A stretch of DNA of 64,000 bases from Clostridium_AD sp050717515 (GCF_050717515.1 NZ_JBOITL010000025.1:124001-188000), one strand, 5' to 3'; positions 8,005 through 17,860 are shown, counted from the stretch's first letter. Numbers and translations: made by a program. The notes: generated by a model not told the origin, from the sequence alone.

Positions 8005-9681
8005 ATGAAAAATCAAAAATCAAAGACATTAAAGAGAAAGTTAGTTTTTATAACCTTATCTATTTTTTTAACAGTATTAGTATTAAGTACATTTATTGTA
8101 AGCTTTCTCATAAAAAATGAGATGAAGACTGTTTTATTAAATAAATCCTTAGAAACTGCAAAAGAAATTTCCTATGAAGTAAATAATATACTAGATACAA
8201 AAGAAGTTAATATTGAAGCCTTGCAAAGTTTTGTTGTTAACAAGGCAAAGCAGAGTAATATTACATATGCAGTTATAATAGATACTAATGTTAAGGCCAT
8301 AGCTCATAGTGATAAGGAGAAAATAGGAAAGGTTTATGATGATGACTATACCATAGACGGAGCAAAAAATGGGAATATAAAAACCTCTAGGTTTTATGCA
8401 GATGTTCAAAAGTATTGGACATATGACATTATGGTTCCAATATATGAAAATAAAACACTAATAGGAGTACTTGATATTGGTATACCAGAAAAGGGTATAA
8501 CAGAGGTTGTAAATAAAATACTACTTATTCAATTCATACTACTTATTATTTCACTTATAGTAATTAGTATATTACTTATGATTATTTTTGGTAAAGCTCT
8601 CGCCCCACTTAATAAAATGGTAGTTGGGCTTGATAAAATAGGGAAATTTGATTTGACTGATAGCGATGAAATCAGTGAACTTATAAAACGACAAGATGAG
8701 ATGGGCAAAATAGCAAATTCAATACGCAATATGCAAAATGGAGTGTCTTCTTTGATAAAAGGAATTATGGATAATTCACAAAATCTTAGGGGATCATCTG
8801 AGGAACTTTCAGCAACCATGGAGGAATTAACATCAACAATTGTAACGATAGATGGCGCTGTTAAGAATATTGCAAATGAAATTCAGGAGTCAAGTGCAGC
8901 AACTGAGGAAATAAGTGCATCAGTAGAAGAAGTAGACTCAAGCATTAATGAGCTTTCACAAAAGGCAGTGGAAGGAAGTAATAATGCAAATGGAGCAAAG
9001 GAAAGGGCCACAGAAGTTAAAAAGAGTAGCGAAAAGGCTATAGAAGATACTCAAAAACTATATGCTGAGAAGCAAGATAAGATGCTAAAAGCAATTGAAG
9101 ATGGTCAGGTAGTAGATAGTATCAAGGTTATGGCGGATACCATAGCAAGCATTGCAGAACAGACTAACCTACTTGCACTAAATGCTGCTATAGAAGCAGC
9201 AAGGGCTGGAGAGCAGGGAAGAGGGTTTGCAGTAGTAGCTGATGAGGTTAGAAAGCTTGCAGAACAATCATCACAGGCGGTAACAAGTATTCAAGAAACA
9301 ATTATAAGGGTTCAGGATGCATTTAAAAGTAGTACTGATACCGGTAGTGATATATTACAATTCATTAATAAAGATATATATGAACAATTTGATGCTTATG
9401 GAGAAGCAGGAAATCAGTATTATAATGATTCTGATTTTGTAAGCAAAAAGTCAGAGGAAATTGCTTCTATGTCAGAACAGATTACAGCAACAGTAGGTCA
9501 AGTAAGTGAAGCAGTGCAGAATATGGCGCAATCTTCGCAAAAATCCAATGAACAGGCTGAAACAATAAAAGAGAGTATGGATGAAACTACGAAAGCCATA
9601 GAACAGGTAGCTATTATTGCGCAAAGTCAATCTGAATTTGCTCAAAAGCTTAATGAAATGGTGAAAGAGTTTAAGATATAA
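8005..9681 (+). CDS. Methyl-accepting chemotaxis protein
   Basis: Transmembrane chemoreceptor of 558 residues. Membrane segments lie at about 14-36 and 172-196. Between them is an extracellular Cache-type sensor (segments ITYAVIIDTNVKAIAHSD and YDIMVPIYENKTLIGVLDIG), which usually binds a small organic molecule directly. A HAMP linker follows, then a long coiled coil whose hairpin tip EQTNLLALNAAIEAARAG contacts CheA/CheW. It lacks a clear C-terminal CheR-tethering motif. It stands alone between two terminators, so its ligand cannot be inferred from neighbours. The RBS is AGGGGG. Confidence 0.93.
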   Translation: MKNQKSKTLKRKLVFITLSIFLTVLVLSTFIVSFLIKNEMKTVLLNKSLETAKEISYEVNNILDTKEVNIEALQSFVVNKAKQSNITYAVIIDTNVKAIAHSDKEKIGKVYDDDYTIDGAKNGNIKTSRFYADVQKYWTYDIMVPIYENKTLIGVLDIGIPEKGITEVVNKILLIQFILLIISLIVISILLMIIFGKALAPLNKMVVGLDKIGKFDLTDSDEISELIKRQDEMGKIANSIRNMQNGVSSLIKGIMDNSQNLRGSSEELSATMEELTSTIVTIDGAVKNIANEIQESSAATEEISASVEEVDSSINELSQKAVEGSNNANGAKERATEVKKSSEKAIEDTQKLYAEKQDKMLKAIEDGQVVDSIKVMADTIASIAEQTNLLALNAAIEAARAGEQGRGFAVVADEVRKLAEQSSQAVTSIQETIIRVQDAFKSSTDTGSDILQFINKDIYEQFDAYGEAGNQYYNDSDFVSKKSEEIASMSEQITATVGQVSEAVQNMAQSSQKSNEQAETIKESMDETTKAIEQVAIIAQSQSEFAQKLNEMVKEFKI

Positions 9682-9783
9682 ATAATAAGCTATACTTGCA
9701 GCTACGCAATATAGTAAAACATTTGATTTTAAATAACACAGGGAAAGAAAAATCAAGGAATAGAATTAAAAGTCTATAAGATT

Positions 9784-9830
9784 TAGATAAAAGTCCAGCA
9801 AATTTAAAAAATTTGCTGGACTTTTATCTA
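9784..9830 (+). terminator. Terminator after the chemoreceptor gene
   Basis: An approximately 21-bp perfect stem (TAGATAAAAGTCCAGCAAAT and complement) with an A-rich 4-5 nt loop. Confidence 0.88.
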
Positions 9831-9999
9831 TTCTATAGGACCTTTTTTTTTATTAAAAATATACATATAGATATTATGCAGTATAATATCTATATGAGTA
9901 AATGATATCTATATAAGTAAATGATATGAAATAATTAATTTAAGGAGAAATATATGACCCATATCCTATGGATAAAAGGGTTTTATGGAGGATTTAGTT

Positions 10000-11997
10000 A
10001 TGAATGAACTAAGATATAGACAAGTGCATTTAGATTTTCACACCAGTGAATATATTCCTATGGTAGCTCAAGAATTTGAACCAGAAAAATTTGTAGCTAC
10101 TCTGAAAAAGGCAAATATAAACTCTATTACCTGTTTTGCAAGATGCCATCATGGATGGCTGTATTATCCGTCAAAAATTACACCTGAGTTCATACATCCT
10201 AATTTGGTAGATAAAAATCTTTTATTAGAGCAAATTGAAGCTTGTCATAAAAATGATATAAAGGTTCCTATATATACTACTGTGCAGTGGGATGGGCATA
10301 TTGCAAAAATCCATCCGGAGTGGTTAGCGGTGGACGAAAATGGTGAGTTTATTAACAGTCAAAAGATAGCGAAGCCTCATTTTTACTACACTATTTGTAT
10401 AAATAGTGGCTATAGACAGTATTTTAAGGAACATCTTCAGGATATTATTGATGTAGTTGGAGCAGAAAATGTAGATGGGTTCTTTATGGATATTCTTTTT
10501 AAAGTAGATTGTAATTGTGTGAATTGTATCAGTAAAATGACTGCTTTAGGATTTAACCCTGAAGCTAAGCATGAGAGAATTCAATATTCTATAGTGATGC
10601 TGGATGAATTTAAAACAGAAATAACTCAGTTTATAAAAAATAGGGTTCCGGGTGTCAGTATTTTTTATAATAGTTCACATATAGGTCCTAATAGCAAAAA
10701 AAGTGTGGAGGAGTGTACTCATTTAGAACTAGAGTCTCTTCCTAGTGGGGGCTGGGGTTATGATCATTTTCCAGCAACAGTGAGATATGCCAGAAGTTTA
10801 GGAAAGAATATATTGGGTATGACAGGTAAGTTTCACACCTATTGGGGAGATTTTCATTCTCTTAAAAACAAGGCTGCATTAGAATTTGAGTGTTTTAATA
10901 TGTTAGCTTTAGGTGCAGGTTGTTCCATAGGAGACCAACTTCATCCTAGCGGTAAGTTGTCTGAAGGGGCTTACCAGTTAATAGGGTCAGTATATGAAAA
11001 AGTAAAAGAAAGGGAAGACTACTGCATAGGTGCAAAGCCAATTTCAGAAATTGCAGTATTTACACCTGAAGAATTTTACTCCTTTAAGGATTATGATTTA
11101 GGGATTCCACCAGCCTTAATAGGAGCGGTGAGAATGCTTCAAGAGCTTGCTTATCAGTTTGATATCATAGACAGTAGCTTTGATTTTAATAAATATAGAT
11201 TACTGATTTTGCCAGATTATATAAATTTCATACCTAAGTTTGAAAATAAGCTTATTAAATATGTAGAAAATGGTGGTAAGGTAATTGGTAGCTATAAATC
11301 TCTTTTAAGTGAAGAAAGCAAAATAAGTAGTTTGTATGGTATTTCCTATGAGAAGGAGTCAGATTATTATAGGGATTTCATATTACCAAATGAAGTTATA
11401 GGAAAAGGCTTATATAAGGAAGAATATGTTATGTACCTTAGAGGAATGGAAACAAAAGTTCAAGAGGCTGAAGTTTTAATGTATTCTGTAGAACCCTACT
11501 TTAATAGAGAAGGCGATATGTTCTGTTCTCATCAACACACTCCATCCTCAGGAAAGCTTGGCTACCCAGCTGTAACCAAGAAAAATAATGTTATATATTT
11601 TTCTCATCCTATATTTAAAATTTATCGAAAAAATTGCGCTAGGTGGTGCAAAGCAATAATGAAGGATGCTATAGAACTACTTCTTAAGGACAAACTCCTT
11701 ACCCACAATGGACCCTCTACCATTATTACAGCTTTAAATACACAGTGCGAGGAGCATAGAGACATACTACATGTTCTACACTATATAACTGAAAAACGTT
11801 CAGAGGATATCTACACTATAGAGGATATTATTCCAATCTACAACACAGAATTCAAAATATATGTTGGGGATAAAAATATAAAATCATTAAAAAAAATTCC
11901 TAAGCTTGAAAGCATAGATTTTCAAAGATTAGACAACTGTATAATCTTTAATCTAGACAAAATAGAAGGATATAGTATGGTTTCTATAGAATACTAA
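10000..11997 (+). CDS. Putative glycoside hydrolase, GHL6-type barrel with beta-galactosidase-trimerisation-like domain
   Basis: 665 residues. The N-terminal ~330 residues read as a TIM-barrel of the hypothetical glycosyl hydrolase 6 group: opening HLDFHTSEY, HHGWLYYPSK, the strand-end acidic segment VDGFFMDILF and ELESLPSGGWGYDHF. The next ~200 residues resemble the trimerisation (amidotransferase-like) domain of GH42-like enzymes (LLILPDYINFIPK). There is no signal peptide, so it is cytoplasmic. I start at 10000, where GGAGG is 8 nt upstream. It is the first gene of a run with cutC and a transglutaminase-like gene. The family has no firmly assigned substrate that I know of; glycosidase activity is inference from fold. 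Confidence 0.75.
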   Translation: MNELRYRQVHLDFHTSEYIPMVAQEFEPEKFVATLKKANINSITCFARCHHGWLYYPSKITPEFIHPNLVDKNLLLEQIEACHKNDIKVPIYTTVQWDGHIAKIHPEWLAVDENGEFINSQKIAKPHFYYTICINSGYRQYFKEHLQDIIDVVGAENVDGFFMDILFKVDCNCVNCISKMTALGFNPEAKHERIQYSIVMLDEFKTEITQFIKNRVPGVSIFYNSSHIGPNSKKSVEECTHLELESLPSGGWGYDHFPATVRYARSLGKNILGMTGKFHTYWGDFHSLKNKAALEFECFNMLALGAGCSIGDQLHPSGKLSEGAYQLIGSVYEKVKEREDYCIGAKPISEIAVFTPEEFYSFKDYDLGIPPALIGAVRMLQELAYQFDIIDSSFDFNKYRLLILPDYINFIPKFENKLIKYVENGGKVIGSYKSLLSEESKISSLYGISYEKESDYYRDFILPNEVIGKGLYKEEYVMYLRGMETKVQEAEVLMYSVEPYFNREGDMFCSHQHTPSSGKLGYPAVTKKNNVIYFSHPIFKIYRKNCARWCKAIMKDAIELLLKDKLLTHNGPSTIITALNTQCEEHRDILHVLHYITEKRSEDIYTIEDIIPIYNTEFKIYVGDKNIKSLKKIPKLESIDFQRLDNCIIFNLDKIEGYSMVSIEY

Positions 11998-12078
11998 TCA
12001 GAAATAAATGGAATCACTGAGGAGCGCTTCCATTAAATATAAGTATTTAAGGGATGGGTAGAGAGGGGGTAGACTACT

Positions 12079-12822
12079 ATGTCATTTATTTTAGAAGTTT
12101 GTGTGGATTCAGTAGAGTCAGCTATGGAAGCAGTAAAAGGTGGAGCGAATCGTCTTGAACTTTGCAGTGCTCTAATTATTGGAGGTGCTACACCTAATAT
12201 AAACTTATTTAAATTAATAAAAGAAAAAACCAATATACAAGTGAATGTTTTAGTCAGACCTAGATATGGTGATTTTTGTTATACAGAAGATGAATTTGAG
12301 ATAATGAAAAGAGATATCCAAATGTTCAAAAAAGCTGGTGCCAATGGAGTAGTTATAGGAATGCTAAAACCAGATGGAACCTTGGATATAGATAGAATGA
12401 AAGAGCTTATAGCAGAGGCAGAAGGAATGCATATAACCCTTCATCGCGCCTTTGATGTTTGCAGAAATCCTTTTACTACCTTAGACGAGGCAAAAAAATT
12501 AGGAATCAGTTCTATTTTGACCTCAGGTCAGAAAAATAAATGTACGGAAGGGAGAGAACTTTTAAAGCAGTTGGTAGAAAAATCAGAAGACAAGATTGAA
12601 ATTCTCATAGGAAGTGGTATAAATTCAGGTAATGTAGAGGATGTAATAAGATATACTAAATCCTATGCGGTACATACTTCTGGAAAGATGGAAATTAAGA
12701 GTGATATGAAATATAGAAAAGGAGATATAAGTATGGGATTTCCTATACTTAGTGAATATGTTATTCTAAGAACTCAAAGTGAAGAAATAGCAAAGGTTAG
12801 AGAAATTTTAGAAAAGCTTTAG
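12079..12822 (+). CDS. cutC: CutC family protein
   Basis: Full-length CutC of 247 residues, a cytoplasmic TIM-barrel protein. Diagnostic segments are LEVCVDSVESAMEAVKGGAN, NRLELCSAL and ITLHRAFDVCRNP. CutC was named for copper homeostasis in Escherichia coli, but its direct role in copper handling is disputed and no reaction is firmly established. Here it sits between a putative glycosidase (81 bp upstream) and a transglutaminase-like gene (50 bp downstream), with no copper gene near. That fits better with a role in sugar or glycoconjugate metabolism, which is inference. Confidence 0.93.
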   Translation: MSFILEVCVDSVESAMEAVKGGANRLELCSALIIGGATPNINLFKLIKEKTNIQVNVLVRPRYGDFCYTEDEFEIMKRDIQMFKKAGANGVVIGMLKPDGTLDIDRMKELIAEAEGMHITLHRAFDVCRNPFTTLDEAKKLGISSILTSGQKNKCTEGRELLKQLVEKSEDKIEILIGSGINSGNVEDVIRYTKSYAVHTSGKMEIKSDMKYRKGDISMGFPILSEYVILRTQSEEIAKVREILEKL

Positions 12823-12871
12823 ATGAAATGGACAAGTGAATGAGTATAGAATGTGTAAAAGGAGATGGAAT

Positions 12872-15463
12872 ATGGTATATACAGAGGAGGTAAAACAATA
12901 TATAAATTCTAAATTCATAGAATCATTAGACTTATTTGGATATAAAAGAGAGGATATACTTTATAAGCTTTCCTTATGTAAGGAAGAGGATAGGTTTTTA
13001 ATGGAATATTTATATTCTACAATGACTATAAGTGACATCTCTAATTATGATTTTGAACTTTTTTATAAATATGTTAAACATGCTGTACTTTTAAGGGCAA
13101 ATACTCCTTGGGGTGATAAAATTCCTGAAGATATTTTTTTGAATTATGTGCTTCACTACCGCATTAATAATGAGGCTATAGAAGACTGTAGAAAAATATT
13201 TTATGATATGATATATCATAGATTAGAAAATAAAAGCATGTATAAGGCGGTTTTAGAAGTTAACTATTGGTGCGCTGAGAATGCAACATATAAATCAACG
13301 GATGAAAGAACAGCCTCACCTCTCACAGTATTAAAATGTTCATATGGAAGGTGTGGAGAAGAATCTACTTTTACAGTTACGGCTCTTCGAAGTGTGGGAA
13401 TACCAGCAAGGCAGATATATACTCCGAGATGGGCTCATTGTGATGATAACCATGCTTGGGTAGAGGCATGGTGTGATGGACGGTGGCACTATCTGGGAGC
13501 ATGCGAGCCAGAACCAATGTTGGACAAAGGGTGGTTTACCACAGCAGCTTCTAGAGCCATGGTTATTCATAGTAGGGTATTTTCAGGTTATTGCAAAAAT
13601 GAGGATATAATATCAAAGAATAAGGCAGTAACAACTATTAACAATATTAGTAAATATGCTGATTCAAAAGCTTTTTATGTTAAGGTTATAAATTCAAAAA
13701 ATGTGCCTGTAGAGGGCGCTGTAGTGAGATTTGAAGTGCTTAACTATTCTGAATTAACACCTGTAGCAATATTGTGCACAGATGAAAAAGGATTAGCCTA
13801 CATAAATATTGGACTTGGAACCATAGCTATTTATGTAGTGAAATATGGTAGATTTATTTATAAAATGGTTGATACAAGAGTCTCCACGGAAATCATATTT
13901 AACATTGATGATGCAGTAGATTATGAAAAGGAAATGCATGGACAAAAAATTGATATAGTACCTCCAGTTGATAAAAGGGCTTTGCCTTACAACATAACAG
14001 AAGAAGAAAAAGACACAGGAAAAAAGAGATTTGAATATTGCAATAAAACTCGAGAAGAAAAGAACAATAAAATAATGGCGGCTATAGACAAAATTAAGTA
14101 TTTAGGTAAATATGATTCTGAAATTAGAGATATACTATTAGCTGCTATGGGAAACTATACTGAAATATTACAATTTTTAAATTATAATCTTAATGATGAG
14201 GACTTAAAAAAGAGGATAGATTTATTAATGTGTTTATCAAACAAGGATTATGTAGACATCAGATGCAGCATATTAAATTCTCACATTAATAGTATTGATG
14301 GTTTTGAGGGAAATTATCCTAAAAAAATATTTTATGAATATATACTTTGTCCAAGAATATACCTGGAAAAAATTACGGATTTTAGGCAACCTATTATTAA
14401 CTATTTTACTAGTAATATAAAAGATAGCTTTATAAAAAATCCTACAAAGGTATGGAATTATATTAAGGAAAATATAGCAGAACTTCAAGAGTATGACTAT
14501 GAAGAGTTATATGCCACCCCTGCAGCAGTACTTAAAATGGGAAGGGGTAGTCTTATGTCTAAGAAGATTTTTTTTGTTGCTATATGCAGAAGCATAGGTA
14601 TACCTGCTAGGATAAATAATAGTGATTTATCTATAGAATATTATAAATATTATAATGAAAGTCGCGGAAGCTTTATAAAGGTAGAGGATAAATATAACTC
14701 AGTAAATTCTCAGGTTATAATTAATAATAGGAGTAAAATAGAGATTAAGTACTATCAGAATTGGACTATAGCATTATTAGAAAATGGAGTGTATAGAACC
14801 CTTGTTTTAAGTAAGGATATATTACCGGGCAATAAAGTAAATATTACTGTTGCTGCTGGGTATTATAGAATTTTAACCACCAACAGATTACCTAATGGAA
14901 GCACATTTGTAAATAAGCATACTTTTGAGGTTAAGCACAAAAAAACAAAATCTATAAATATAAGCCTTAGAGATGCGAAACTTTCAGACATGTTGGAAAA
15001 TTATGAGCTTCAAGATTTTAGGCTTAGGGATAATAATAGAAATTTAATACATGCCACTGATTTAATAAAAGATGAAAAAAGCATCATTATATGGATAGAA
15101 GCAGGCAAAGAGCCTGCGGAGCATATCCTAAATGAAATGATAGAACGGCAACAAGATTTTAAAAATATAAAGGGACAAATTATATTTGTGCTAAGAGACA
15201 CTTCTGCAAAGCAGAATAAAACATTACAAAGAGTGTATGAACTAATTCCAAGCATAAAAACTTATTTTGATGATTTTACTGAAAATGTAAATGCCATAGC
15301 TAGAAGAATGTATTTAGATCCAGATAAACTTCCTTTGGTGCTTGTTTCTAATAATTGCAATAATGATCAAGAAATTAACAATAAATGTATAAATGGAATC
15401 TATGCCTGTAGTGGATATAATGTGGGTATAGGAGATATGTTAATTAAAATTATAAAGTCATAA
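12872..15463 (+). CDS. Large transglutaminase-like protein with active core, degenerate second core and redoxin-like C-terminus
   Basis: 863 residues, no signal peptide. A transglutaminase/peptidase core spans ~125-225, with Cys161 (YGRCGEES), His194 (DNHAWVEAW) and Glu212 (GACEPEP) as the triad; many relatives have Asp in the last position. A carboxypeptidase-regulatory-like beta sandwich follows (~268-345). Around residues 545-590 a second copy of the core start appears: PAAVLKMGRG...CRSIGIPAR aligns with PLTVLKCSYG...LRSVGIPAR, but the cysteine is lost. The last ~130 residues (SIIIWIEAGKEPAEHIL, LPLVLVSNN) look like a thioredoxin fold without CXXC. The start at 12872 is chosen for its AAGGAG site. 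Proteins with such cores cleave or remodel amide bonds; deglycosylation or peptide hydrolysis would suit the glycosidase neighbour. Domain boundaries were judged by eye. Confidence 0.75.
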   Translation: MVYTEEVKQYINSKFIESLDLFGYKREDILYKLSLCKEEDRFLMEYLYSTMTISDISNYDFELFYKYVKHAVLLRANTPWGDKIPEDIFLNYVLHYRINNEAIEDCRKIFYDMIYHRLENKSMYKAVLEVNYWCAENATYKSTDERTASPLTVLKCSYGRCGEESTFTVTALRSVGIPARQIYTPRWAHCDDNHAWVEAWCDGRWHYLGACEPEPMLDKGWFTTAASRAMVIHSRVFSGYCKNEDIISKNKAVTTINNISKYADSKAFYVKVINSKNVPVEGAVVRFEVLNYSELTPVAILCTDEKGLAYINIGLGTIAIYVVKYGRFIYKMVDTRVSTEIIFNIDDAVDYEKEMHGQKIDIVPPVDKRALPYNITEEEKDTGKKRFEYCNKTREEKNNKIMAAIDKIKYLGKYDSEIRDILLAAMGNYTEILQFLNYNLNDEDLKKRIDLLMCLSNKDYVDIRCSILNSHINSIDGFEGNYPKKIFYEYILCPRIYLEKITDFRQPIINYFTSNIKDSFIKNPTKVWNYIKENIAELQEYDYEELYATPAAVLKMGRGSLMSKKIFFVAICRSIGIPARINNSDLSIEYYKYYNESRGSFIKVEDKYNSVNSQVIINNRSKIEIKYYQNWTIALLENGVYRTLVLSKDILPGNKVNITVAAGYYRILTTNRLPNGSTFVNKHTFEVKHKKTKSINISLRDAKLSDMLENYELQDFRLRDNNRNLIHATDLIKDEKSIIIWIEAGKEPAEHILNEMIERQQDFKNIKGQIIFVLRDTSAKQNKTLQRVYELIPSIKTYFDDFTENVNAIARRMYLDPDKLPLVLVSNNCNNDQEINNKCINGIYACSGYNVGIGDMLIKIIKS

Positions 15464-15533
15464 TTACTGAACTTATAAAAAAAATGTGGCTACTTGAAAA
15501 AATAAAAAACAGTATAATAATAAATAAAAAATT

Positions 15534-15571
15534 CCAATATTGATATTTAATAAAATTTATGGTAATATTGG
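15534..15571 (+). repeat. Inverted repeat, possible weak terminator of the glycosidase operon
   Basis: CCAATATT at 15534-15541 and its complement at 15564-15571 flank an AT-rich 22-nt loop, followed by a short T-rich tract. It may end the upstream operon or be part of the leader of the ABC-F gene. Confidence 0.4.
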
Positions 15572-15602
15572 ATTAATTAGTTTTTAATATACGGAGGTGA
15601 AA

Positions 15603-15752
15603 ATGATGGCTAAGCTCTTTTTAGAAAATACAATTTTAGATAGACTACCGATGGCATTATCTGGAATTACGCATACTGATTTCAATTTTACGGGAGAAGT
15701 CTGTCCAAAATTGAATATATCACTAAAAAGAAGTGAGTTATCTTTGCCTTAA
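15603..15752 (+). CDS. Short leader ORF (49 residues) upstream of the ABC-F gene
   Basis: An open frame with a textbook GGAGGTGA site 3-10 nt before ATG-ATG encodes MMAKLFLENTILDRLPMALS and a further 29 residues ending in LSLP. It has no similarity I recognise, no signal peptide and no membrane segment. It is followed by two terminators and then the ABC-F gene. Resistance ABC-F genes are often controlled by a translated leader ORF whose ribosome stalling changes terminator folding, so this is a likely regulatory peptide. It could instead be an independent small protein. Confidence 0.6.
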   Translation: MMAKLFLENTILDRLPMALSGITHTDFNFTGEVCPKLNISLKRSELSLP

Positions 15753-15776
15753 ATACATTATAATTATGTTATTTTG

Positions 15777-15809
15777 AAACCAGGTGGGGATTGTCTTGCC
15801 TGGTTTTTT
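15777..15809 (+). terminator. First leader terminator / attenuator of the ABC-F operon
   Basis: AAACCAGG (15777-15784) pairs with CCTGGTTT (15799-15806) and is followed by a T run. It lies 24 nt after the leader ORF stop. Confidence 0.75.
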
Positions 15810-15860
15810 ACTGCGATTATATAATGGATTAGTTTAACTGATTTAGAAAAATCAAAATAC

Positions 15861-15898
15861 AAAACTCCGGCAAGGGCTTCTTGCTGGGGTTTTATTAT
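15861..15898 (+). terminator. Second leader terminator just upstream of the ABC-F gene
   Basis: A 14-bp stem with two G-U pairs (15861-15874 with 15880-15893), loop GGCTT, then a T-rich tail. It ends less than 50 bp before the ABC-F start codon, where a terminator makes sense only as a conditional attenuator. Confidence 0.8.
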
Positions 15899-15944
15899 TT
15901 TGCGAGTCAAAATCTATATTGTAAATACAGAGGAGGAATTAATA

Positions 15945-17843
15945 ATGATAGAACTTGCGTTAAAAGAAGTAGAAAAATATTTTGGAGGTAATAGGATTTT
16001 TGAAAATATTACTTTCGAAGTTCAAAATGGAGAAAGAGTTGGGTTAATAGGGAGAAATGGATGTGGTAAAACTACAGTTTTTAAAATTATTGCTGGTGTG
16101 GAAAGCCAAGATAAAGGTAGCATATCCATAAGGAAAAATGCTACTGTAGGATATTTACATCAAATACCAGATTATCCGCTGCAGTTTAAAGTAATAGATG
16201 TTTTAAAAATTGCTTTCCAAATTCAATACCAAATAAATAGGGAACTTAAAATATTAGAAGAGCAAATGGCGAGTTTAAAGGACAGTGAATTAGAATATGC
16301 ATTAAGAAAATATGGTAAGCAAAATGAACTTTATGAAGCAAAAGGTGGTTATGAAATAGAAGAAAAAATGAGTAAGGTATGTACTGGATTAAAGTTTACT
16401 GAGGAGTTTTTAAGTAGAGAATTTATAAGTCTAAGTGGTGGTGAAAAAACCATAGTAATATTAGGGAAAATTTTACTTGAAAATCCAGACATACTTCTTC
16501 TAGATGAACCTTCAAATCATTTAGACGTAACATCTATAGAATGGCTTGAAACTTATCTTAAGGGGTACAAAGGTACAGTAATAGTTATTTCACATGATAG
16601 ATATTTTTTGGATAGAGTTGTAACAAAAATAGTTGAAATTGAGGATGGGGAAACTTCACTTTATAATGGTAATTATTCTTATTACGTAAAAGAAAAGGAA
16701 AGAAGGGTTGTTGAACAATTTGAAGCATTTAAAGATCAACAGAAAAAAATAAAGGCTATGGAAAAAGCTATAAAGCAATTAAGGGAATGGGCTATTCAGG
16801 CGGATAACGAAAAATTCTTTAAAAGGGCAGCAAGTATGCAAAAAAGGTTAGATAAAGTAGTAAGAGTTGATAAGCCAATAATAAATCAACCTAAAATTCA
16901 ATTGGATTTTGGGGAGACTGATAGATCTGGCAGGGATGTAGTAAGTATTAAAGGTTTATGTAAAAGCTTTGACCAAAAGCAAATATTAGAGGATTTAAAT
17001 TTAGATATTAGATATGGTGAGCGTACTGCTTTATTAGGAGATAATGGAAGCGGTAAATCAACTATTATAAAAACACTTTTAGGTGAAGTTCAGGGGGATT
17101 ATGGCGAAGTCAAGTTAGGGTCTAACACCAAAATAGGATATCTTCCTCAAAATATAATTTTTAATAATGAAGATTTAACTGTGATTGATGCTTTTAGAGA
17201 GGATATGTTTATCTTGGAAGGCCCAGCTAGAGGAATACTTGCTAAATTTTTATTTTATGGGGAGAGTGTTTTCAAAAAGGTTAAAAATCTTTCAGGAGGA
17301 GAAAAAAGTAGACTTAAGCTTTGCAAACTAATTCAAAATGATATAAATGTATTGATACTTGATGAACCTACAAATCATTTGGATATAGATTCAAGAGAAA
17401 ATCTTGAAGAAGCTTTAATGGAATTTAGTGGAACTATATTATTTATATCTCATGATAGATTTTTCATAAATAAGCTTGCAGTAAGAATATGTGAAATAGA
17501 AGATAAAAAGATTGTAAGTTACCAGGGAAATTATGAATATTACAAAGAAAAGAAAAATGAATTTAAGCGAAATAAAATAGAGACTCCTAATAAGGAAAAA
17601 GAGAAAAAGTTAAAATATAGAGAAAACACTCAAAAACAAACAAGCAATAATAAACTAAGGGAAGTAGAAACCTTAGAAAGTAGAATACAAGACCTTGAAG
17701 CAAAACTTAAAGAGATAGATATTGAAATGAATCAAAAGGGCCGTGAATATGAAAAATTGTTAGAGCTAGGTAAAGAAAAAGAAAAAGTTCAAGAACAATT
17801 AGATAAAGCCATTGAAAAGTGGATGGAAATAGAAAACTCTTAA
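15945..17843 (+). CDS. ABC-F ribosome-protection protein (antibiotic-resistance type)
   Basis: 632 residues with two ABC ATPase domains and no membrane segment. Domain 1 has Walker A GRNGCGKT and signature LSGGEKT; domain 2 has GDNGSGKS and LSGGEKS; both have LLLDEPSNHLD / LILDEPTNHLD Walker B regions. The linker of about 80 residues between them carries the ribosome-entering helix pair, and a C-terminal coiled coil follows (LESRIQDLEAKL). These proteins bind the ribosomal E site and dislodge drugs such as lincosamides, pleuromutilins and streptogramin A. The start at 15945 is set by AGAGGAGG; the frame is open back to 15900 but that start has no site. The leader ORF and tandem terminators suggest drug-induced attenuation. 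Exact drug range cannot be read from sequence. Confidence 0.85.
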   Translation: MIELALKEVEKYFGGNRIFENITFEVQNGERVGLIGRNGCGKTTVFKIIAGVESQDKGSISIRKNATVGYLHQIPDYPLQFKVIDVLKIAFQIQYQINRELKILEEQMASLKDSELEYALRKYGKQNELYEAKGGYEIEEKMSKVCTGLKFTEEFLSREFISLSGGEKTIVILGKILLENPDILLLDEPSNHLDVTSIEWLETYLKGYKGTVIVISHDRYFLDRVVTKIVEIEDGETSLYNGNYSYYVKEKERRVVEQFEAFKDQQKKIKAMEKAIKQLREWAIQADNEKFFKRAASMQKRLDKVVRVDKPIINQPKIQLDFGETDRSGRDVVSIKGLCKSFDQKQILEDLNLDIRYGERTALLGDNGSGKSTIIKTLLGEVQGDYGEVKLGSNTKIGYLPQNIIFNNEDLTVIDAFREDMFILEGPARGILAKFLFYGESVFKKVKNLSGGEKSRLKLCKLIQNDINVLILDEPTNHLDIDSRENLEEALMEFSGTILFISHDRFFINKLAVRICEIEDKKIVSYQGNYEYYKEKKNEFKRNKIETPNKEKEKKLKYRENTQKQTSNNKLREVETLESRIQDLEAKLKEIDIEMNQKGREYEKLLELGKEKEKVQEQLDKAIEKWMEIENS

Positions 17844-17860
17844 TAGTGGGGGGTGGCAAA

